Positions 31,616 to 37,634 of a stretch of 37,634 bases of DNA are shown in pieces (position 1 is the stretch's first letter; every line of letters begins with the position of its first letter). Position numbers and translations under genes: made by a program. The notes under the pieces were generated by a model, which was given only the letters and a program-made list of their open reading frames with translations, was not told the origin of the DNA and ran no database searches. The DNA is from Bifidobacteriaceae bacterium UBA2724 (lineage in GTDB: Bacteria; Actinomycetota; Actinomycetes; Actinomycetales; Bifidobacteriaceae): assembly GCA_002353815.1 (NCBI GenBank), contig DEKK01000001.1, positions 1 to 37,634 of the forward strand, given 5' to 3'.

Positions 31616-32684
31616 CAAGGGCGGCGAACCCGACACTACGCTGACCACGCAGTTCCTGCTCAACAACTGGGACGCCATGGAAAGCATCGAGAACAGGGCC
31701 ATTACGAAGGGCTCGGCGCTCGACAGCTATCGCAAGCTCATTACCAAAAAGTACAAAAATAGGGAAGATTACCTCGCGACGCTTGTCGGACGAGCGGAGT
31801 CCTTCGCCCAGATCCTCGGCCTCGCCGGCCACACTCATCCGAATAAAGATGTCGCGACGCGATGCCGTTCCCTTGGAGAGCTTGAATCAACACAGGCCTA
31901 TCCGCTGCCGCTCGAACTATTCGCCGACAAACAGCTCAAGGTGGAAGACCAACTGCCCGCAATCCTCGATTATCTCATCGCGTTCTACGTGCGCCGCAAC
32001 ATCACGCTGGTGCCGAAAGCGTCCAATATCCGCGCACGCATGATCCGCCTCGCGCACCTGCTACACAGCCACGAGTGGACAGGTGCCGATATCCTCCCGA
32101 TTATCAAGAACGGTATCAACGAGGCGGAGGGTCTCAATGACATCGCGGCATCCGATCAGCAGCTTCGCGATGCGTTGATCTCGGACGGCATCTACGACAA
32201 GAACGCGAAGACCACGCGGTTTGTGCTCATCGACTTGGAACGCAAGCTGCCCGGAAAATCGTATTTCGGCAAGGGAAATCCCGACAGTCTCGACAAATAC
32301 GGTGGAAAACACCCCCTCTGGTCCATCGAGCACATCCTCCCCGAAGGCTCCCTGCCCGACGTATGGCGCGAAGACATCAGCCCGGACGATCCGACGCACG
32401 CCGATGAGCTGCAGCAGCAGTATGTGCACCTCATCGGTAACCTGACTCTGACACCGTACAACAGCGAATGGAGCCAGCGTCCCTTCACAGATAAAGTGTC
32501 TTATGTCGACAAAGGCACTCAACAGATCGCAGGTCTGAGCATGCCGTTGAAAATCAACGCCGCCCTCGCCGACACCGAGCACGGGGAATCCCTGAGCGGG
32601 AAGACGCGGTGGACTGTCGCCGATATCGAGCGCCGCAGCGCCTGGTTTGCCAATCAGATCCTGAAGGTCTATACATTGAAGTAA
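31616..32684 (+). pseudogene. Truncated DUF262/DUF1524 (GmrSD-like) protein gene
   Basis: The open frame carries the middle and C-terminal parts of a GmrSD-type protein: a helical region, then the DUF1524 His-Me nuclease motif (WSIEHILPEG, YVHLIGNLTLTPYNSEWSQR). Full proteins start with a DUF262 ParB-like NTPase domain with a DGQQR motif, which is missing. The frame runs back into the tRNA fragment without a sensible start, so the 5' half was lost at that junction. An internal ATG at 31677 could give a ~335-residue product, but a stand-alone nuclease domain would lack its partner domain. Relatives cut modified DNA as a defence against phage (family knowledge). Confidence 0.7.
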
Positions 32685-32835
32685 CGCCGCGGATGCGGGG
32701 CGTGTGGGGCGCGCGCCGTGTGCCGCAGGCGATGATTCGTTTCGAGAGCGCAAAACCGCACCATCGTGTTGTTCTTCCGCGCCGCCGTGCACCGCCTTCC
32801 ACGCACCCCGCACCCAACCCAAAAGGACACACCCC

Positions 32836-33594
32836 ATGCGTTACTTCACCTCCGACACGCATTTCGGCCACCCGCTGGTCAGCGTGCTGCGCGGCCATAT
32901 CAAGAACGGCCGCATCCGCGCGGAGTACATGGAGGTCTGGCGCACCCAGGGGCGCGACGCCGCGCAGGAGTGGATCCGCAAGACGCTCACGCAGGAATCC
33001 ATGCCGTTCACGAAGGCGGCGGACGTGGCATCGCATGACGAGGCGATTATCGCGGGCATCAACGAGCGCGTGGGCGCGGACGACGAACTGTGGCTGCTGG
33101 GCGACGTCTCGTTCCGCTGCACGGTGGCGCACACGCTGGAATGCCTGCGCCGCCTCAATTGCAAGCACCTGCACATGATCATCGGCAACCATGACCGCAA
33201 CTTCCGCCTGCGCTCCAACGACAAGCTGTACGAAGACGTGTTCGAGACAATCGACGATTACCGCGAGATCGAGCTGAACCTGCCCGCGCTGACCGACGGC
33301 CATGTGACGCTGGCGGAGGATGGGTCGGTGCGGACGGCGCCGCAGATGGCGGGCATGTCTCATTTTCCGCGCGCGAAGGCGATGCTCGATGGCCGGGGCA
33401 CGTGGCCCGATGACCGCGACAAGTTCCTCGACGTGGCACCGGAAACCGACGGCTGGCTGATCTACGGCCACACGCACCAGGAGACGCCGGTCGGCACGGA
33501 CCCGCTGTGCGTGAACGTGGGCGAGGATGCCTGGGGTTTCAAGCCCGTCAGCGAGCGCGAGGTCATCGACTGGCTGATCGAAGCAAACAAATAA
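32836..33594 (+). CDS. Calcineurin-like metallophosphoesterase
   Basis: A 252-residue cytosolic enzyme of the calcineurin-like phosphoesterase family, substrate unknown. Metal-binding motifs appear in order: SDTHFGH at the N-terminus, LLGDVSF, IIGNHDRNF, MSHFP and GHTHQ. These correspond to the di-metal phosphodiesterase blocks, so it probably hydrolyses a phosphodiester or phosphomonoester. An insert (residues ~25-70, with a helix-rich KNGRIRAEYMEVWRTQGRDA) lies between the first two blocks. AAAAGGA about nine bases before the ATG supports this start; the frame extends upstream only into low-complexity codons. Transcription ends at a strong terminator. Confidence 0.9.
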   Translation: MRYFTSDTHFGHPLVSVLRGHIKNGRIRAEYMEVWRTQGRDAAQEWIRKTLTQESMPFTKAADVASHDEAIIAGINERVGADDELWLLGDVSFRCTVAHTLECLRRLNCKHLHMIIGNHDRNFRLRSNDKLYEDVFETIDDYREIELNLPALTDGHVTLAEDGSVRTAPQMAGMSHFPRAKAMLDGRGTWPDDRDKFLDVAPETDGWLIYGHTHQETPVGTDPLCVNVGEDAWGFKPVSEREVIDWLIEANK

Positions 33595-33611
33595 CGAACA
33601 GTTCATGAGCG

Positions 33612-33644
33612 AACGCACACAATAGCGACCATGCTGTGTGCGTT
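33612..33644 (+). terminator. Terminator of the phosphoesterase gene
   Basis: A perfect 10-bp stem (AACGCACACA at 33612-33621, complement at 33635-33644) is followed by TATTTGTTTGTTATT. It lies 17 bases past the stop codon. Confidence 0.85.
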
Positions 33645-33731
33645 TATTTGTTTGTTATTTCATATTTTGCACCATTTCCAAGCGTTTCTGATTGCTTTTG
33701 TGCGGTTGCACTCTCTGCCACACGCCATCGC

Positions 33732-33771
33732 ATTTTTGAAAAACGTGCATCCGCACATTTTCCGAAAATAG
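33732..33771. repeat. Palindromic element, degenerate copy 1
   Basis: A decayed copy of the element at 33804-33845, keeping the GAAAAACGTGC-TCCGCACA core with several changes in the arms. The interval 33595-33925 holds no gene; its contents are the phosphoesterase terminator and these two palindromes. Confidence 0.7.
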
Positions 33772-33803
33772 AAAGTCAGAACCCACGGAATTGCAACAAA
33801 ATC

Positions 33804-33845
33804 CTGTTTTCGAAAAACGTGCGTCCGCACACTTTTCGAAAACAG
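33804..33845. repeat. Palindromic element, copy 2
   Basis: A 42-bp element. Outer arms CTGTTTTCGAAAA and TTTTCGAAAACAG are perfect complements, and the centre ACGTGCGTCCGCACAC adds an inner GTGC/GCAC stem. It lies between the phosphoesterase and the AAA ATPase and could be extruded as a cruciform or act as a terminator on either strand. Confidence 0.9.
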
Positions 33846-33925
33846 AAAGCAGTACCATAGGTATACGCATCCACGCACGCAACGCATGCCCTCCTGTACA
33901 GCGCATGCGCCCCCAAGGATAAACC

Positions 33926-35179
33926 ATGCTTATTGAACGCAACATCTACCTGGACCGCTTGGTCCGCGCAAAAAACAACGGACTGATCAAAATCGTCACC
34001 GGAATCCGCAGGTGCGGCAAATCATATCTTCTTTTCGAACTTTTCCATCGCCACCTGCTCTCCGCAGGCGTGCCGGAAGACCACATCATCGAGATTCAGC
34101 TCGACGCCATGGAAAACCGCCGACTGCGCGCCCCCGAAGCCATCTACGCAGAAATCACCGGCCGCATCCGCGACGCCAGGCAGTACTACATCATTCTCGA
34201 TGAAATACAGATGCTCGACGATTTCGTCGACGTCCTCAATGGCCTGCTCCACCTTCCGAACGCCGACATCTACATCACCGGCAGCAATTCCCACTTCCTG
34301 TCGAGCGACGTCGCCACCGAATTCCGCGGTCGCGGAATCGAAATCCACATGTTGCCGCTCAGTTTCGCCGAATTCATGCAGCATTTCGACGGAACGCCCG
34401 GCGAAGGCTGGGATGAATACTGCTCCTATGGCGGGCTCCCGCAGCTCGCCGCGCTGCCCGACCCACAAGACAAGGAGCAATATCTTCAATCGGTATTCAC
34501 GAACGTTTACCTCAGCGACGTTCTCGACCGCAACAGACTGCGCAATCCGGAGGAGCTGAGCGAGCTCGTCGACGTCCTCGCCTCGTCCATCGGGTCGCTG
34601 ACGAACCCCACCAAACTGTCGAACACCTTTCGAAGCGTGAAGGGGGTCAGCCTGTCGGCGCCCACCATCACACGATACATCGGCTACCTCGAAGACGCTT
34701 TCCTCGTCAAACGCGCACGGCGTTACGACACCAAAGGAAGGCGCTATATCGGTTCGCCCTTCAAGTACTATTTCGAAGACATTGGTCTGCGTAATTCACG
34801 GCTTGAATTCCGCCAGACCGAAATCAACCACATCATGGAGAACGTTCTGTACAACGATCTGCGCACGCGCGGCTTCCACGTGGATGTCGGATCGGTTCCG
34901 GCGTATACGCACGCCGCGGACGGCAGCACGCAACGCAAAAATTACGAAGTCGATTTCATCGCATCGAAAGGCAACCAGAAGATCTACCTACAGTCGGCAT
35001 ATCGACTGGACACCCCGGAGAAACTCGAACAAGAGGAGAACTCCCTGCGAAATCTCAACGATTCCTTCCCGAAAATCATCGTGGTGGAGAACGACCGCAA
35101 GCCACGGCTTGACACCAATGGATTCCTTGTCGTCGGCGTGCGACAGTTCCTTCTCGACCCTCATATCCTCGACCGATAG
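33926..35179 (+). CDS. AAA (AAA_14) ATPase with DUF4143 domain
   Basis: A 417-residue ATPase. Walker A is GIRRCGKS (26-33) and Walker B is YIILDEIQ (about 88-95). GSNSHFLSSD follows as the sensor region. The C-terminal DUF4143 part includes TRYIGYLEDAFLVKRARRYD and an ENVLYNDLRTRG block, and ends in an EVDFIASKG block resembling PD-(D/E)XK folds. Members occur widely as variable accessory genes; roles are mostly unknown. A short hydrophilic start gives a clear ATG preceded by CCAAGGATAAACC. Copies of a 42-48 bp palindrome lie before and after the gene, which suggests movement or rearrangement of this unit. Confidence 0.88.
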   Translation: MLIERNIYLDRLVRAKNNGLIKIVTGIRRCGKSYLLFELFHRHLLSAGVPEDHIIEIQLDAMENRRLRAPEAIYAEITGRIRDARQYYIILDEIQMLDDFVDVLNGLLHLPNADIYITGSNSHFLSSDVATEFRGRGIEIHMLPLSFAEFMQHFDGTPGEGWDEYCSYGGLPQLAALPDPQDKEQYLQSVFTNVYLSDVLDRNRLRNPEELSELVDVLASSIGSLTNPTKLSNTFRSVKGVSLSAPTITRYIGYLEDAFLVKRARRYDTKGRRYIGSPFKYYFEDIGLRNSRLEFRQTEINHIMENVLYNDLRTRGFHVDVGSVPAYTHAADGSTQRKNYEVDFIASKGNQKIYLQSAYRLDTPEKLEQEENSLRNLNDSFPKIIVVENDRKPRLDTNGFLVVGVRQFLLDPHILDR

Positions 35180-35197
35180 ATCCCGCAACGCAACGAA

Positions 35198-35245
35198 ATC
35201 CTGTTTTTGAAAAACGTGCGTCCGCACACTTTCCGAAAACAGGAT
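35198..35245. repeat. Palindromic element, copy 3
   Basis: A 48-bp version of the same palindrome as at 33804-33845 (core identical, arms extended to ATCCTG/CAGGAT). It starts 19 bases after the ATPase stop codon and probably terminates that transcript. With the upstream copies it brackets the gene. Confidence 0.9.
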
Positions 35246-35279
35246 CCCGCATCTGCCCATGGAATGTGCACAGAGGAAC

Positions 35280-35321
35280 GCGGCACCAGTACAATGCGGC
35301 GCATTCCGCCGCCGGTGCCGC
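35280..35321 (-). terminator. Possible terminator of the ABC transporter genes
   Basis: Outer 8-bp arms (GCGGCACC at 35280-35287, complement at 35314-35321) and inner 6-bp arms (GCGGCG at 35296-35301, complement at 35307-35312) form a bulged hairpin 87 bases past the ATPase subunit stop, in the leftward direction. There is no clear T-run. Confidence 0.35.
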
Positions 35322-35407
35322 ACCCTGGTAGCGCCCCGCCCTTGCAACGCCAGCTATGCCCACCGACGGCAAGCACAGCGAACGTCTCGACCACCGCAGA
35401 ATTCGTC

Positions 35408-36193
35408 CTACTGAATCTGACGCGCGAGAGAAGCCCGCGTCGGATTGTCAACCGAATCGACAATCAATCCATCACGCAAGACCACCACGCGATCGGTTCT
35501 CGCCGCAAGTTCGAGGCTGTGCGTGACCATCACCACCGTCGTTCCGCTCGAAGCTATGCTCCGCAACAGTCCGAACACCGTCTGCGCGTTCTTCGAATCC
35601 AAGGCCCCCGTAGGTTCGTCCGCAAAAACGATTTTTGGAGAGCATGCAAGGGTGCGTGCAATGGCCACGCGTTGGCGCTCACCGCCAGACATGTCTGAAG
35701 GGTATGCACCAGAGAGGTGTTCGATGCCCAATCTGTACATGGACTCACGGGCAAGTTCTCGCGCCTTGCCCATATGTTTGCCTGCCAGCCTCAGCGACAG
35801 CTCCACATTGGCCTGTCCCGTCAGGGAATCTATGAGATTGTAATCCTGGAATATGAACCCGACCGAAGCCCGCCTTTCGACCGAGACTTGCTGACGCGAC
35901 ATGCGGGTGATGTCGGCACCATTGAGCATCACCTTGCCATCATCAGCTTTCTCAAGTCCAGACAGACAATACAGCAACGTGGACTTACCAGAGCCAGAAG
36001 GACCGACTATGGAAACGAACTCGCCTACATCCGCAGCAAAATCCACACCATGCAGGACCTCGTTCCAATCCTTGCGACGTCCCAGTCTGAATCTTTTCTT
36101 CACTCCGACGGCGCGGACTGGAAACCACTCACTGCAATTATCGCTTTCCATCACGCCGTTTTCTTCAACGCTTCTATCCGTTTCAATCGTCAC
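35408..36193 (-). CDS. ABC transporter ATP-binding protein (LolD/MacB type)
   Basis: A 261-residue ATPase subunit that should power the adjacent FtsX-like permease. Walker A is GPSGSGKST, Q-loop FQDYNL, signature SGGERQR, Walker B VFADEPTGALDS and H-loop THS, all intact. FtsX-permease partners of this type often export peptides, lipoproteins or antibiotics, or sense them; the substrate cannot be called. The first ~28 residues are extra and polar. An alternative start at an internal ATG (MESDNCSE, residue 15) is possible. It lies 54 bases downstream of the split permease gene in the same direction. Confidence 0.93.
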   Translation of the reverse strand: MTIETDRSVEENGVMESDNCSEWFPVRAVGVKKRFRLGRRKDWNEVLHGVDFAADVGEFVSIVGPSGSGKSTLLYCLSGLEKADDGKVMLNGADITRMSRQQVSVERRASVGFIFQDYNLIDSLTGQANVELSLRLAGKHMGKARELARESMYRLGIEHLSGAYPSDMSGGERQRVAIARTLACSPKIVFADEPTGALDSKNAQTVFGLLRSIASSGTTVVMVTHSLELAARTDRVVVLRDGLIVDSVDNPTRASLARQIQ

Positions 36194-36247
36194 CCTTGTC
36201 TCCTTTGTACGTATTTCATCATTTGCCGGCTCAATACCAGATTCCGG

Positions 36248-37137
36248 CTACCGACCGGAAGTCCTGACAATGGGCAGAGGATCGCGCATCGTCTGCGAAG
36301 CCAATGACAGCATGAGCAGAACCGCAAGAAGCAAAAATCCTGCAGCGATGACATAAAGTCCGCTCGGATCCACACCCGCAAAGTCAGCGCCGGGCACCGG
36401 TCCCGCGCCAAGCGCATTCCCCATGGCCACGGCATTCACCCATAGAATCGCATAGGTCAGCAACGCCGAGGCAAGTGAATATATGCAGGCTTCGATAAGC
36501 CCCGGAATGCACAATGCTGCGACGCGGCACCCCAGCGACCATCAGCAGCGCCGTGTCCGTGCGCCGCTGAGCGCCGGTGATGACAATCACACAGTAGGCG
36601 GCAACCGCGGCAAGAATCACAGGCGAAAGAAATTCAAAAACAATCTGCCCCGCCGGCGTCACCTGCAACGCCTCTTCCGGAACGCCTTCAGCTTTGGCCA
36701 CGTTCTTGATCTGTGCCACCATGCTCATGATCGCGCCAACGGTTCCCGCCGCCACGCACAGTGGGGTCACCATGGCCGTCGACATGCCAACATGACGACG
36801 AGCTGACTGCGACGCGAGGAAAGCCTCCAAGCCGTGCCGAGACGGAATGATATGGGACACAAGCGAGACGACGAATGGCACCACAATCGATTCACATAGC
36901 GCAAGGGCAATCAACAATCCGAGCGCGCACCCCCAATAGGCGGCAAGCAGACCGTTCAACGTGTCGGCGGAAATAGTGGTCGGCTGCTTTGAAACGCCTA
37001 CGTATCCTGCGCCCACTCCGGCTGCAATGAGAACCCCGAGGAAAATGCTCATGTACGGCAAGGAAGCAAGCAACCGAAAACAATAGATAGACCGCCAGCA
37101 CTACACTATTCCGAACCAAAGACCAAAAGATAAGCAT
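36248..37137 (-). pseudogene. FtsX-like ABC permease gene with two frameshifts
   Basis: Three frames together give one permease-like sequence. Frame 1 (ATG at 37135-37137) encodes MLIFWSLVRNSVVLAVYLLF and then drifts. Near 37075-37085 a shift would lead into LLASLPYMSIFLGVLIAAG, which continues for ~190 residues with membrane helices (GCALGLLIALALCESIVVPF, LCVAAGTVGAIMSMV, FLSPVILAAVAAYCVIVI) to AGVPRRSI. A second shift near 36520 leads into CIPGLIEACIYSLASALLTY and a final helix ending at 36248. The two breaks fit indels. Unless they are sequence errors the gene is inactive, and the intact downstream ATPase is left without its partner. The region is less GC-rich upstream. Confidence 0.75.
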
Positions 37138-37383
37138 TTTGAGAAAATCTAAACTTTTGGATTTTCCTACAATGCCGACTACGGCGGAATCCCTCCCACT
37201 CCTTATATATTTCTTTCTGTATACATTGAATTTGTATTTAGTAAAATGCAGACAACACCACGGATCGGCTTTTGGCTGGACAATTCCAACCAAACACCGC
37301 AGCAGACAGTAGAAACCATTCTGAACGTTAGGAAGCCGGTATGATTGTTACATATAAGGGGAAGAAAAATTTCTTTTAGATAC
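37138..37383. other. AT-rich junction between the ABC operon and the resistance leader
   Basis: Base composition drops sharply here. Leftward it should contain the permease promoter. Rightward it runs into the known resistance leader. The boundary of the foreign DNA probably lies between about 37320 and 37380, but I find no clear inverted or direct repeat at it. Confidence 0.4.
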
Positions 37384-37412
37384 TTGTTTTCCTAAAACTG
37401 ATGTGATATAAT
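37384..37412 (+). promoter_or_regulatory. Promoter of the tetracycline resistance leader
   Basis: TTGTTT (37384-37389) and TATAAT (37407-37412) are separated by 17 bp, and TG lies just before the -10. This is a strong sigma-70-type promoter driving the leader and the resistance gene to the right. Confidence 0.85.
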
Positions 37413-37441
37413 AATTCAAGTCCAGAAAAGGAGTAAAAAAT

Positions 37442-37465
37442 ATGCGGCAAGGTATTCTTAAATAA
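37442..37465 (+). CDS. Leader peptide MRQGILK of a tet attenuator
   Basis: A seven-residue reading frame (ATG CGG CAA GGT ATT CTT AAA TAA) with AAAAGGAG eight bases upstream. The same short frame precedes tet(M)- and tet(W)-type ribosomal-protection genes (from memory of those leaders). Its coding bases form one arm of the attenuator stem, so a stalled ribosome would open the stem. Confidence 0.75.
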   Translation: MRQGILK

Positions 37466-37555
37466 AACTATAATCAAATAGTGGGAACAAAGGATTATGA
37501 TAGTCCCTTTTGTAGGGGCTTAGTTTTTTGTACCCAATTTAAGAATACTTTTGCC
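37446..37555 (+). promoter_or_regulatory. Attenuator of a tetracycline resistance gene
   Basis: GGCAAGGTATTCTTAAAT (37446-37463) pairs with ATTTAAGAATACTTTTGCC (37537-37555) with minor bulging. Nested inside, TGGGAACAAA pairs with TTTGTACCCA, and a further ACAAAGG/CCCTTTTGT hairpin sits in the middle. The arrangement matches the transcriptional attenuators of Tn916-like tet genes, where tetracycline-stalled ribosomes on the leader permit read-through. Confidence 0.8.
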
Positions 37556-37602
37556 TTATCAATTTTGACATATCCCTAAAAACAGCACTCATAAACAGGT
37601 GT

Positions 37603-37634
37603 ATGCTGTATATGTGTATGTCCGCAAATTATCA
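37603..37634 (+). CDS. Start of a second leader reading frame (cut by the window end)
   Basis: ATG CTG TAT ATG TGT ATG TCC GCA AAT TAT begins MLYMCMSANY and runs off the window. It resembles the longer leader frame found immediately upstream of tet(M) (MLCMP...). It implies that the resistance gene starts within roughly 100-150 bases beyond the end. Confidence 0.6.
   Translation, partial: MLYMCMSANY

Overview
The window looks like a chromosomal segment of a GC-rich Bifidobacterium-type actinobacterium. This rests on a core block of typical actinobacterial or bifidobacterial genes: class II fructose-bisphosphate aldolase, purA followed by two crcB genes, an ACT-domain threonine dehydratase, htpX, an FprA-type NADP reductase, and an HtrA protease with a long Gln/Tyr-rich cytoplasmic leader. 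The assignment is by recognition only, and I cannot name the species.

Left part (1-23350) is mostly ordinary core genome. From the left: a repeat-rich non-coding stretch; sirtuin deacetylase; a leftward purA-crcB-crcB-ilvA run; fba; a membrane-anchored protein whose outer domain carries a zincin-like HExxH motif; a secreted beta-propeller-like protein; tRNA-Gly; htpX; a zinc-ribbon membrane protein; fprA; a P1B-type metal ATPase; an HtrA/DegP protease; divergent tgt; an amidase; and tRNA-Leu(CAG). Strong hairpin terminators close most of these units.

Right part (23350-37634) is accessory DNA. Just past tRNA-Leu come a small membrane protein and a secreted protein split by a frameshift. A lone type IV-like prepilin gene follows, bracketed by two arrays of a 74-bp hairpin repeat (6 copies and 5 copies). 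Next is a class II Fic protein facing two 31-bp palindromic operators, then a broken HNH endonuclease gene fused to an unrelated coding remnant. A less GC-rich restriction-modification pair follows (DpnII-class adenine methylase with a PD-(D/E)XK-type endonuclease). It ends close to a tRNA 3' fragment joined to a decapitated DUF1524 gene. A metallophosphoesterase, an AAA/DUF4143 ATPase flanked by copies of a long palindrome, and an ABC transporter with a twice-frameshifted permease complete the region.

The last ~250 bases are AT-rich and are the promoter, leader peptides and attenuator that precede a ribosomal-protection tetracycline resistance gene (most like tet(W)). The resistance gene itself should begin just outside the window.

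The least explained features are the hairpin-repeat arrays with 71-75 bp period (1-530, 25121-25530, 26466-26815), the twin operators at 28235-28305, the zincin-like domain at 6914-8758, and the altered substrate loop of Tgt.
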